From an uncultured Sphingopyxis sp. (GTDB lineage Bacteria; Pseudomonadota; Alphaproteobacteria; Sphingomonadales; Sphingomonadaceae), in contig CAKZIN010000035.1 in assembly GCA_936933955.1 (NCBI GenBank), positions 18,173-82,172 on the forward strand: 64,000 bases of DNA, in the 5' to 3' direction. The notes below the pieces were generated by a model. That model did not search any database and was not told the DNA's origin. It saw only the letters and a program-made list of their open reading frames with translations. Numbering within the stretch: position 1 is the first letter of the stretch; each line of letters begins with the position of its first letter. Position numbers and translations under genes: made by a program. This document shows, piece after piece, positions 8,791 through 17,641 of this stretch.

Positions 8791-9676
8791 TGCTCGCCCC
8801 GCCGGCGAACGGCTCCACCCGCTGCCGCCGCCGCCGCGCGGTCGTGACGAGGTAGAGCCCGATGAGGATCAGCGGAATCGTCAGCCACTGCCCCATCGAC
8901 AGCCCGGTGCGCGCGACAAGCCCTGTCAGCTGCGCGTCGGGTTCGCGGAAAAATTCCACGAAGAAGCGCGCGAGCCCCATCCACAGCGCAAAAACGCCGC
9001 ACATCAGCCCCGGGTAATAGCGCGCCTTGGTCCGCCAGAAGAGCAGCGCCATGATGATCAGCAGCGCCAAACCCTCCAGCCCCGCCTGGTAGAGCTGGCT
9101 GGGGTGGCGCGGCAGCTGCGTGGGGTCGGCGGGAAAGATCAGTGCCCACGGCACGCTCGTCACCCGGCCCCAGAGCTCGCCGTTCACGAAGTTGGCGAGG
9201 CGACCCAGCAGCATGCCGAAAGGCACGATCACCGCCACCCAGTCCATTGCCCGCAGGAAGTTGAGGCCGTGTTTGCGGCTCGCCCACCAAACGGCGCCGA
9301 TGACGCCGAGGAAGCCGCCGTGAAAGCTCATCCCGCCATCCCACAGCCGCAGGACATGTCCGGGATTGGCGAGGTAATAGCCCGGCTGGTAGAACAGCAC
9401 GTACCCCAGTCGCCCGCCAAGGATGACCCCCATCATCCCCCACAGCAGCAGGTCGTCGAGGTGGGTCAGGCTCATCGGCGCGCCGGGTTCGCGCAGCGTC
9501 CGGCGCAGCATCAGATAGCCGCCAAAGATGCCGACGAGGTAAGCGAGGCTGTACCAGCGCAGCGTGAAAAAGCCGAGGTCGATGCCCGGCGTCAGGCCTA
9601 GGCTCTCCCACCGCGTATAGCCGGCGGCGTCGGGCAACGGGACGGCGCTTGCCAGCAACGAGATGGCGTCGATCAT
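8783..9676 (-). CDS. lgt: Prolipoprotein diacylglyceryl transferase
   Basis: Inner-membrane enzyme that moves diacylglycerol from phosphatidylglycerol to the lipobox cysteine of prolipoproteins, the first step of lipoprotein maturation. The 297 residues contain about seven hydrophobic segments, the FHGGFLG motif, the Lgt signature GRLANFVNGELWG, and HPSQLYQAGLEG near the catalytic region. Start ATG 9676 has a purine-rich upstream stretch. It opens a leftward operon and is divergent from the acyl-CoA synthetase across 75 bases. The window also holds lspA, the next enzyme of the pathway, at about 17.1 kb. Confidence 0.96.
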   Translation of the reverse strand: MIDAISLLASAVPLPDAAGYTRWESLGLTPGIDLGFFTLRWYSLAYLVGIFGGYLMLRRTLREPGAPMSLTHLDDLLLWGMMGVILGGRLGYVLFYQPGYYLANPGHVLRLWDGGMSFHGGFLGVIGAVWWASRKHGLNFLRAMDWVAVIVPFGMLLGRLANFVNGELWGRVTSVPWALIFPADPTQLPRHPSQLYQAGLEGLALLIIMALLFWRTKARYYPGLMCGVFALWMGLARFFVEFFREPDAQLTGLVARTGLSMGQWLTIPLILIGLYLVTTARRRRQRVEPFAGGASIA

Positions 9677-9751
9677 GTTCTTACTCTTCCCTCACGCGTT
9701 CCGGACCCATAGCTTCGCCGCATAAGGACACAAAGGGAGAGATTCGCCGAT

Positions 9752-11452
<1,701 letters not shown>

Positions 11453-11453
11453 C

Positions 11454-12716
11454 GTGGCCGGCCTCGCAACGCGTGCGCTGACCTCCGCCCTGTCGCGGCT
11501 GGTGCGGCGGGGGCGGTTGGAGCTCACCGACGCTGAAGGCACCACTCACCGCTTTGGCGATGGTGACCCCGCGTGGCCGGACGTCGCCATTCGCTTGGGC
11601 GACGCCCGCGTCGCCCGCGACATCGTGCGCGATCCGCGATTGGGCGCGGCGGAGGCGTTCCTCGACGGGCGGCTCGTCTTCGATCGCGGCGACGTGATGC
11701 AGCTTGCCACGCTGGCGCAGGGCGGTGCTGGGGGGCCGAAGCGGGAGGTGCGGCTCGAGGATCTGTCGACCCGCGCCCGGCGGCGCTGGACCCGCATGCG
11801 CCAGCACGCCAACCATCGCGCCGCGGCGCGCGCCAACGTCGCGCATCACTACGATCTCGACGACCGGCTCTACGACCGCTTCCTCGACCCGTGGCGACAG
11901 TATAGCTGCGCTTACTGGACCGACGACACGCCCGATCTCGCCGCGGCGCAACGCGCTAAAATCGCGCACATCGCCGCCAAGCTCGACCTGCGACCCGAGC
12001 ATCGCCTGCTCGACATCGGTTGCGGTTGGGGCGGGCTCGCCATCGCGCTCCATCGGCTGAGCGGCGCGGAGGTCACCGGCATCACCCTCTCCCAGCCGCA
12101 GCGCGACTATGCGACGCGTTGGGCGGAGCGAGAGGGTGTCGCCGACCGCGTGCTCTTCGAGCTGATCGATTACCGCGACGTCGCCGGGCAGTTCGACCGC
12201 ATCGTCTCCGTCGGTATGTTCGAGCATGTCGGCACGCCGCACTATCCCGAGTATTTCCGCCGCGTCGCAGGGCTGCTGCGCGGCGACGGCGTGGCGTTGA
12301 TCCACAGCATTGGGCGCAGCGACGGCCCGGGCCTTACCGACGCTTTTACCCGCAAATACATCTTCCCCGGCGGCTACATTCCCGCACTGTCGGAGGTGCT
12401 TCCCTCGGTCGAGGCGGCCGGGCTGATCGCCACCGACGTGGAGATTCTCCGCCTCCACTACGCCCGCACCCTGCGCGCCTGGTACGACGCCTGCCTCGCC
12501 GCGCGCGCGGAACTCGAAGTCGTCTACGACGAGCGTTTCTTCCGCCTGTGGACCTTCTACCTCGCCGGAGCCACAGCCGCGTTCGAACACGGCGGCATGA
12601 TGAACTTCCAGCTCCAGCTCACCCGCAACGTCAGCACCCTCCCCCTGACGCGCGACTATATGGCGGAAAAGGAGCGGAAGTATCGCGTGGCTCTGGAAAC
12701 CGCCTCAAGCGGTTGA
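11454..12716 (+). CDS. Cyclopropane-fatty-acyl-phospholipid synthase family methyltransferase
   Basis: SAM-dependent enzyme of the CFA synthase family, 420 residues, which adds a methylene or methyl group to unsaturated acyl chains of membrane phospholipids. The SAM loop LDIGCGWGGLAI is clear, as are SVGMFEHVG, the HSIGRSDGPG segment and KYIFPGGYIPALSEV. An N-terminal lipid-binding region of about 120 residues precedes it. The start is GTG 11454, two bases after the synthetase stop, so the pair is one transcription unit. The alternative is another fatty acid C-methyltransferase; cyclopropanation is family inference. Confidence 0.88.
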   Translation: MAGLATRALTSALSRLVRRGRLELTDAEGTTHRFGDGDPAWPDVAIRLGDARVARDIVRDPRLGAAEAFLDGRLVFDRGDVMQLATLAQGGAGGPKREVRLEDLSTRARRRWTRMRQHANHRAAARANVAHHYDLDDRLYDRFLDPWRQYSCAYWTDDTPDLAAAQRAKIAHIAAKLDLRPEHRLLDIGCGWGGLAIALHRLSGAEVTGITLSQPQRDYATRWAEREGVADRVLFELIDYRDVAGQFDRIVSVGMFEHVGTPHYPEYFRRVAGLLRGDGVALIHSIGRSDGPGLTDAFTRKYIFPGGYIPALSEVLPSVEAAGLIATDVEILRLHYARTLRAWYDACLAARAELEVVYDERFFRLWTFYLAGATAAFEHGGMMNFQLQLTRNVSTLPLTRDYMAEKERKYRVALETASSG

Positions 12717-12729
12717 CGTAAGGGTCACA

Positions 12730-12806
12730 TGGCGCGCCCGGCAGGGTTCGAACCTGCGGCCCCAGACTTAGAAGGTCCGTGCTCTATCCAGCTGAGCTAC
12801 GGGCGC
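12730..12806 (-). tRNA. tRNA-Arg (anticodon TCT)
   Basis: A 77-base cloverleaf with encoded CCA. The 7-bp acceptor GCGCCCG / CGGGCGC closes perfectly, the anticodon loop is CTTCTAA with anticodon TCT (reads AGA, and AGG by wobble), and the T arm contains GGTTCGAACCC. It lies 13 bases past the CFA-type gene stop on the opposite strand. AGA and AGG look rare in the genes here, so this is probably a minor-codon tRNA. Confidence 0.96.
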
Positions 12807-12863
12807 GCGCGGAAGGTGGGTTAGCGGAGCGGGCGGCGTTGTGGAAGCGAGGTGGCTCGACCC

Positions 12864-13886
12864 TCACCTCCAGCGTTTGCGTGAGCCCCCTCGCGTCGCC
12901 ATCGCGAGCAGCCCGCCGCCCAGCGCGAGCGCGCCAGTCAGGGCCGCGGTAAGCGCAGGGCGTTTCTGCGCTTCGAGGAAAAGGCTGCTCTTGCGGTAGT
13001 AAACGTCCTGGCTGCCCCGCTCCGCGCCATCGGCACGCGGTTCGAAGAGGTTGTCGTACGTTGCCGGACTCGGCCTTTCATCGGTGGTCTGAAGCGGTCG
13101 GCCGATCGCCTCCATGGTCATGTCGGTCAGCCGCGGCGCCACTCGCCCGGTCAGACTGATGAGATAGCCGGTGCCTCCGACGTATAGTTCACGCTTCGGA
13201 TTTGCGGCTGCGAACACCACCGCCTCACCCACCAAAGCCGGATCGTAGAGCAACGGCGGCAGCCGCGCAGGCTCATCCATCAAGTTGCGGGCGTGGTCGG
13301 GATAGGGAGTGTGGATCGCCGAGGGCTTGATCAACGTCACCGACACCGGCGCCCCGTCGCGTTCGAGCTCCATCCGGAGGGAGTCGGTGAACGCCTTCAC
13401 CGCATGCTTGGAGGCGGAATAGGCGCCCTGGTCGATCATCGCCCGGTCCGACAGCACCGAGCCGACGTTGATGATTGCTCCGCCCTTTCCGCGGAAGTGC
13501 TCAGCAGCAACCAGCGAGCCTTTGACGAGGCCAAAGTAATTGACGTCGAACACGCGTCGATGCTCGTCCATCGACATCGCGCTGACCGTTCCGAACACCG
13601 CTGCGGCGGCGTTGTTGACCCAGCTGTCGAAGCCGCCGAAGCGCTCCACCGCCGTCGCAGCAATCGCCTCCACCTGCTCGTCCGAAGCCACGTCGGCGAC
13701 GCAGATCGCCACCTCGGCACCCTTTGCTTCAAGCTCGGCTGCGATCTTTTCGAGCGCCTCCCCATTTCGCGAGGCGAGCACCAGCCGGGCGCCCTCCGCC
13801 GCGGCGGCGCGTGCGGCGGCGAGGCCGTTGCCGCTGCTCGCGCCGGTGATAACGATAGTCTGCTGGCTGACGGGTTTGAGGCGCAT
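12864..13886 (-). CDS. SDR family oxidoreductase with C-terminal membrane segment
   Basis: Short-chain dehydrogenase/reductase of 340 residues. The Rossmann nucleotide motif is TGASSGNG (usual consensus TGxxxGIG), followed by NNAAAAVFG and the catalytic YSASK. The SDR core ends near residue 240; a further 100 residues end in a hydrophobic helix (ALTGALALGGGLLAMA) and a basic tail RGGSRKRWR, suggesting a membrane-anchored enzyme with its catalytic part in the cytoplasm. The substrate is unknown. It stands alone between tRNA-Arg and the purQ end, 110 bases upstream of which lies purQ on the same strand. Confidence 0.88.
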   Translation of the reverse strand: MRLKPVSQQTIVITGASSGNGLAAARAAAAEGARLVLASRNGEALEKIAAELEAKGAEVAICVADVASDEQVEAIAATAVERFGGFDSWVNNAAAAVFGTVSAMSMDEHRRVFDVNYFGLVKGSLVAAEHFRGKGGAIINVGSVLSDRAMIDQGAYSASKHAVKAFTDSLRMELERDGAPVSVTLIKPSAIHTPYPDHARNLMDEPARLPPLLYDPALVGEAVVFAAANPKRELYVGGTGYLISLTGRVAPRLTDMTMEAIGRPLQTTDERPSPATYDNLFEPRADGAERGSQDVYYRKSSLFLEAQKRPALTAALTGALALGGGLLAMATRGGSRKRWR

Positions 13887-13996
13887 GGGTGGCTCTCCGA
13901 AGGCGGGGGCCAGCGGGGGCCGGTCCTCGAAGCCTATCTAACGCCGCCCGCCTCGATCCGCCGCATCAGGCGCCGGATTTTGCGCTCGGTCGGCGC

Positions 13997-14671
13997 TCAG
14001 CCGACCAGTTCGCCGAGCACGCTTTCGAACAGCGCGCGGCCATCGCGGTTGCCGTGCGCGTCGTCGATCGCGCGCTCGGGGTGCGGCATCATGCCGAGCA
14101 CGTTGCCGGCCTCGTTGAGCACGCCAGCGATGCCTCGGGCAGAGCCGTTGACCTCCCGCGCATCGACGTAGCGAAAGGCGACGCGGCACTGCTGCTCGAG
14201 CCGATCGAGCGTCGCTTCGTCTGCGACATAATTGCCGTCATGGTGCGCGACCGGGACCGTGATCCGCTGGCCCGCCGCGTACGCCCGCGTGAAGCGGCTG
14301 TCGGCGGTGACGACCTCAAGCTCCACATCGCGGCAGACGAAGTGGAGCCCGGCATTGCGCATCAGCGCGCCGGGCAGCAGCCCCGCTTCGGTCAGCACCT
14401 GAAAGCCGTTGCATACGCCGAGCACCGGCACCCCGCGCCCCGCCGCCTCGACCACCGCGCGCATGATCGGCGAGCGCGCCGCCATTGCGCCCGAGCGCAG
14501 GTAGTCGCCGTAGGAAAAGCCGCCCGGCAAGGCGATGAAGTCAATGCGGTCGGGGAGGACTGCGTCGCCGTGCCAGACCATCGCCGGGGTGCGCCCGGTC
14601 ACGTCGTGCAGCGCGCGCGCCATGTCGCGGTCGCAGTTGCTTCCCGGAAAGACGATGACCGCGCTGTTCAT
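13997..14671 (-). CDS. purQ: Phosphoribosylformylglycinamidine synthase subunit PurQ
   Basis: Glutaminase subunit of the three-part FGAM synthase (PurL, PurQ, PurS) in de novo purine synthesis; it supplies ammonia from glutamine. Class I amidotransferase signatures are present: FPGSNCDRDMARAL at the start, the nucleophile elbow VLGVCNGFQVL with its catalytic cysteine, and the C-terminal His/Glu pair in MMPHPERA. The length of 224 fits small PurQ. purS ends six bases upstream. PurL, the synthetase partner, is not in this window. Confidence 0.97.
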   Translation of the reverse strand: MNSAVIVFPGSNCDRDMARALHDVTGRTPAMVWHGDAVLPDRIDFIALPGGFSYGDYLRSGAMAARSPIMRAVVEAAGRGVPVLGVCNGFQVLTEAGLLPGALMRNAGLHFVCRDVELEVVTADSRFTRAYAAGQRITVPVAHHDGNYVADEATLDRLEQQCRVAFRYVDAREVNGSARGIAGVLNEAGNVLGMMPHPERAIDDAHGNRDGRALFESVLGELVG

Positions 14672-14677
14672 GCCCGC

Positions 14678-14911
14678 CTACTCCGCGCCGACGATGCGAA
14701 AGTTTTCGATCACGGTGTTGGCGAGGAGCGTTTCGCACATGCGGCGAATGTCCGCTTCGCTTGTGCCCTCGGCGACGTCGAGTTCAAGGTAGCGGCCTGC
14801 GCGCACGTCGCGCACGCCAGCGAAGCCGAGCCCCTCCAACGCGTGCTGGATCGCGCGTCCCTGCGGGTCGAGCACCCCAGGCTTGAGGGTGACGAACACC
14901 TCGACCTTCAT
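14678..14911 (-). CDS. purS: Phosphoribosylformylglycinamidine synthase subunit PurS
   Basis: Small 77-residue subunit that bridges PurL and PurQ in FGAM synthase. The N-terminal strand KVEVFVTLKPGVLDPQG and the C-terminal VIENFRIVGAE match the family closely. It lies between purC (137 bases upstream) and purQ (6 bases downstream) on the same strand. purC-purS-purQ is the usual order in organisms with the split enzyme. Confidence 0.96.
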   Translation of the reverse strand: MKVEVFVTLKPGVLDPQGRAIQHALEGLGFAGVRDVRAGRYLELDVAEGTSEADIRRMCETLLANTVIENFRIVGAE

Positions 14912-15048
14912 CGCAAAAGCTCCCCTGTCGGCGGTGCGCGCCCTATGCCCCGCGCGGCTGGGGGAGACAAGGCTCAGCCAACCTCGAACTACCGGGCCAG
15001 GAGCACGGCGAGCGCTAAGCCCGCGCAGTCGGCTTCCATCCGGCGGGA

Positions 15049-15828
15049 TTAGCGGCCGCGCTTCTTGCGCTGGTCGTCGAGGTCGAGCACCACTGATTCG
15101 CCGCCCTCGGGCAGCAGGCCCAGCCGCCGCGCGACCTCCTGATAGGCCTCCACCTCACCGCCGAGGTCGCGGCGGAAACGGTCCTTGTCGAGCTTTTCGT
15201 TGGTCGCCATGTCCCACAGGCGGCAGCCATCGGGGCTGATTTCGTCCGCCAGCAGGATGCGGCTCCAGTCGCCATCCCACTGCCGACCGAACTCGAGCTT
15301 GAAGTCGACCAGCCGGATACCGATCCCTGCGAACAGCCCGCACAGGAAGTCGTTGATCCGCAGCGCGAAATCTTCGATGTCGCGCATCTCCTCCTCGCTC
15401 GCCCAGTTGAAACACTGGATATGCTCCTCGGCGATCAGCGGGTCGCCCAGCGCATCGTCCTTGTAGCAATATTCGATGAGCGTGCGCGGCAGGGGGGAGC
15501 CTTCCTCCAACCCCAGCCGCTTGCAGATGGTGCCCGCCGCGACGTTGCGCACGACAACCTCGATGGGGACGATCTCGACCTGCTTGATCAACTGCTCGCG
15601 CATGTTGAGGCGGCGGATGAAGTGCGTCGGGATGCCGACCTGACCGAGCAGCGTGAAGATATGCTCGGAAATGCGGTTGTTGAGCACGCCCTTGCCGTTG
15701 ATCGTGCCGCGTTTCTGCGCGTTGAAGGCGGTCGCATCGTCCTTGAAATACTGGATCAGCGTGCCCGGCTCGGGCCCTTCATAGAGGATCTTGGCCTTGC
15801 CTTCGTAGATCTGGCGGCGACGTGCCAT
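15049..15828 (-). CDS. purC: Phosphoribosylaminoimidazole-succinocarboxamide synthase
   Basis: SAICAR synthetase of the purine pathway; joins aspartate to CAIR using ATP. 259 residues, usual for the family. The N-terminal YEGKAKILYEGPEPG is the nucleotide-binding start, EVVVRNVAAGT and LVDFKLEFG are family signatures, and ILLADEISPD is the metal and ATP acidic motif. ATG 15828 is preferred because homologs begin right at RRRQIYEGK; a longer in-frame start would add 25 residues not typical of PurC. First gene of purC-purS-purQ. Confidence 0.96.
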   Translation of the reverse strand: MARRRQIYEGKAKILYEGPEPGTLIQYFKDDATAFNAQKRGTINGKGVLNNRISEHIFTLLGQVGIPTHFIRRLNMREQLIKQVEIVPIEVVVRNVAAGTICKRLGLEEGSPLPRTLIEYCYKDDALGDPLIAEEHIQCFNWASEEEMRDIEDFALRINDFLCGLFAGIGIRLVDFKLEFGRQWDGDWSRILLADEISPDGCRLWDMATNEKLDKDRFRRDLGGEVEAYQEVARRLGLLPEGGESVVLDLDDQRKKRGR

Positions 15829-15963
15829 GCGGCGATGCTTCCCGTTCGAAAGGCGCAGCGGGGGGAGACGCGATGGCCCCGGCGCGTGAGTGAGCGGCGC
15901 CAATAGGCGAAATCGCGCCCGCTCTCAACGTCACCAAGTTGGCGGGTGGGAGCGAGCCTTTGT

Positions 15964-16557
15964 TCAGCGACGGCGGCGGCGTGGTGGGGGTGGCGCGGCG
16001 TCGCCCGGTCCCTGTACCGTTCGGCGCAAGCGGCTGACATCATAACCGAGCGCCCTCGCCCGCTCGACCATGGCGCTGTAGTCGTCTTCCGATGGCTGCG
16101 GGGCGCGATGGAGCAGCCACAGATACCGGCCGGAGGGCTCGCCAACGATCGCCCAGCGGTAATCGGGCGCACGATCGAGGATCCAATAGTCCCCCCAGAA
16201 CGGCCCGAAGAAGCTCACTCGCAGGCGCGCGCGCGTCGCCTCATCCACCACCCGCGCGCGCCCCTCCGCCACCCGCAGGGGGCCATCGACGCCCCCCGCG
16301 CGACAGCTGTTGATGACGCGAAGGAGCCCGTCGGCGCGACGGCTATAGTCCGCCGTCACCCCCTCGCAGTCGCGCTGAAAGCTCGTCTCATAGCGCGCCA
16401 GTTCGTACCAGCGGCCGAGATACGCATCGAGGTCGACGGACCGCGCTGGCGCCGGAACCAGCTGATTGCCGACCGGAGGTCGATCGAGCACTGCGCAGCC
16501 GCCGAGCGACATCGCTGCGGCGGCGAGGGCGATGAGCGGGAGGAACGATCGTCGCAT
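15964..16557 (-). CDS. Lipocalin family lipoprotein (Blc-like)
   Basis: Bacterial lipocalin, 197 residues with a lipoprotein signal ending in LGGC, so probably anchored in the outer membrane where Blc-type proteins bind lysophospholipids or fatty acids. The lipocalin signature YLGRWYELARYETSFQRDC is intact, then the ADYSRRADGLL strand and DYRWAIVGEPSGRYLWLLHR near the C terminus. Start ATG 16557 places the signal peptide at the N terminus; a longer frame would bury it. The last residues are Pro/Arg-rich and of no evident function. Confidence 0.9.
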   Translation of the reverse strand: MRRSFLPLIALAAAAMSLGGCAVLDRPPVGNQLVPAPARSVDLDAYLGRWYELARYETSFQRDCEGVTADYSRRADGLLRVINSCRAGGVDGPLRVAEGRARVVDEATRARLRVSFFGPFWGDYWILDRAPDYRWAIVGEPSGRYLWLLHRAPQPSEDDYSAMVERARALGYDVSRLRRTVQGPGDAAPPPPRRRRR

Positions 16558-16673
16558 GCAGTAGAGATAGGGGCTCACCCCCGCCGCGACAACGGCGCCC
16601 GATGCGCTCCGCCGCGCCTGTGCTGAGGCACGGGCGCAACCGATCAGCCATGCGCGCGGCATGGCCTCCCCGG

Positions 16674-17102
16674 TCAGGCCGCGGGCGTCACCCCGGCAAC
16701 GGCGCGCGCGTTCTGCCCGGCGCCGACCGGTGCAGCCAGGATGTCGCGGGTCACGGTGCCCTTGTCGACCACCGCAGTGGCTGGATCGCCGACGCTCGAG
16801 CGGATGCCGTCCTCAGAACGCCCGATCGCGCCGAGCATCGAGGTTTCGACCTGACTGCGGGGAGCGGGGCCGCCGAACAGCGCGCGCAGCGTCTCCTGCG
16901 CGGTGGTGTTCTGCGTCGCCTGCGGCGCGCCGGGCTGCGGTGGGGCGAGGCCGTAGTCCGGCGGGATCACCAGCGGAGCAGCGCGCGTTACCGCAAACTC
17001 GTCAGGCCGGTTGCGCGAGAACAGCCCCGTCGATCCGCACGCGGTCAGCAGCAGCGCAGAGCCGGTCAGCGCGATCAGCGCGGTGGTGGACTTGGGGGTC
17101 AT
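16674..17102 (-). CDS. DUF3035 lipoprotein, BamF-like
   Basis: Small lipoprotein (142 residues, lipobox LLLTAC) of family PF11233, described in Caulobacter as BamF, an alphaproteobacterial accessory of the beta-barrel assembly machine at the outer membrane. The conserved core is RPDEFAVTRAAPLVIPPDYGLAPP; the rest is Ala/Gly/Thr-rich. Its ATG shares one base with the lspA stop (TGATG), so it is translated together with lspA. That placement fits a lipoprotein biogenesis context. The BAM role is inferred from the family. Confidence 0.85.
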   Translation of the reverse strand: MTPKSTTALIALTGSALLLTACGSTGLFSRNRPDEFAVTRAAPLVIPPDYGLAPPQPGAPQATQNTTAQETLRALFGGPAPRSQVETSMLGAIGRSEDGIRSSVGDPATAVVDKGTVTRDILAAPVGAGQNARAVAGVTPAA

Positions 17103-17641
17103 CAGCTCACTTCCTCTGTCGCGCGGGGGGTGGCCGCGCCGGTCTTGGCGTCCTTGTCGCGCACCAGCAGCGAGCGCGCAATCAAAAGCAGCACGCCGAT
17201 GGTGATCGCGGCATCGGCCACGTTGAAGATGGCAAATGGGCGGAAATCGCCAAAATGCAGGTCGGCATAGTCGATCACGTAGCCGAGCCGCACCCGGTCG
17301 ATGATGTTGCCGATCGCCCCGCCGAGGATCATGCCCAGCGCCAGCGCTTCGCCACGCAGCTTCTCACGGGTGAGCCATACCGCGACGCCCGCAGCGATCG
17401 CCGCGGTGAGCGCGACCAGCAGCCACCGCGCAGTCTCACTCTGCGCCTGCAGCGCGCCAAAGCTCACGCCATAGTTGCGGACGTAGGTGAGGTCGAAAAA
17501 GGAGATCAGCCGCACCTGTCCGACCGTCTCGAGCGACAGCGGATACAGCACCAGCCACTTGGCGACCTGATCCACCAGCGCGATCAGCGTGGCAAGGCCG
17601 AAGCCCAGCGCGGGCGCGGAGAGGCGGGAGGGGACGCTCAC
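17102..17641 (-). CDS. lspA: Lipoprotein signal peptidase (signal peptidase II)
   Basis: Inner-membrane aspartic protease that cleaves the signal peptide of diacylated prolipoproteins. 179 residues with four hydrophobic segments; the catalytic aspartates are in GNIIDRV and FNVADAAI, and NYGVSFG is the family asparagine-glycine motif (often NxGaaFs). The start is GTG 17641, in a GTGA overlap with the ileS stop; an upstream in-frame ATG would give a 28-residue arginine-rich leader wholly inside ileS and is less likely. The unit is ileS-lspA-bamF-like. Confidence 0.95.
   Translation of the reverse strand: MSVPSRLSAPALGFGLATLIALVDQVAKWLVLYPLSLETVGQVRLISFFDLTYVRNYGVSFGALQAQSETARWLLVALTAAIAAGVAVWLTREKLRGEALALGMILGGAIGNIIDRVRLGYVIDYADLHFGDFRPFAIFNVADAAITIGVLLLIARSLLVRDKDAKTGAATPRATEEVS

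Noticed and set aside
12717..12863. An integration site at tRNA-Arg
   Set aside because: tRNA genes often host islands, but both flanks are ordinary genes and no integrase or duplicated tRNA 3' end is visible.
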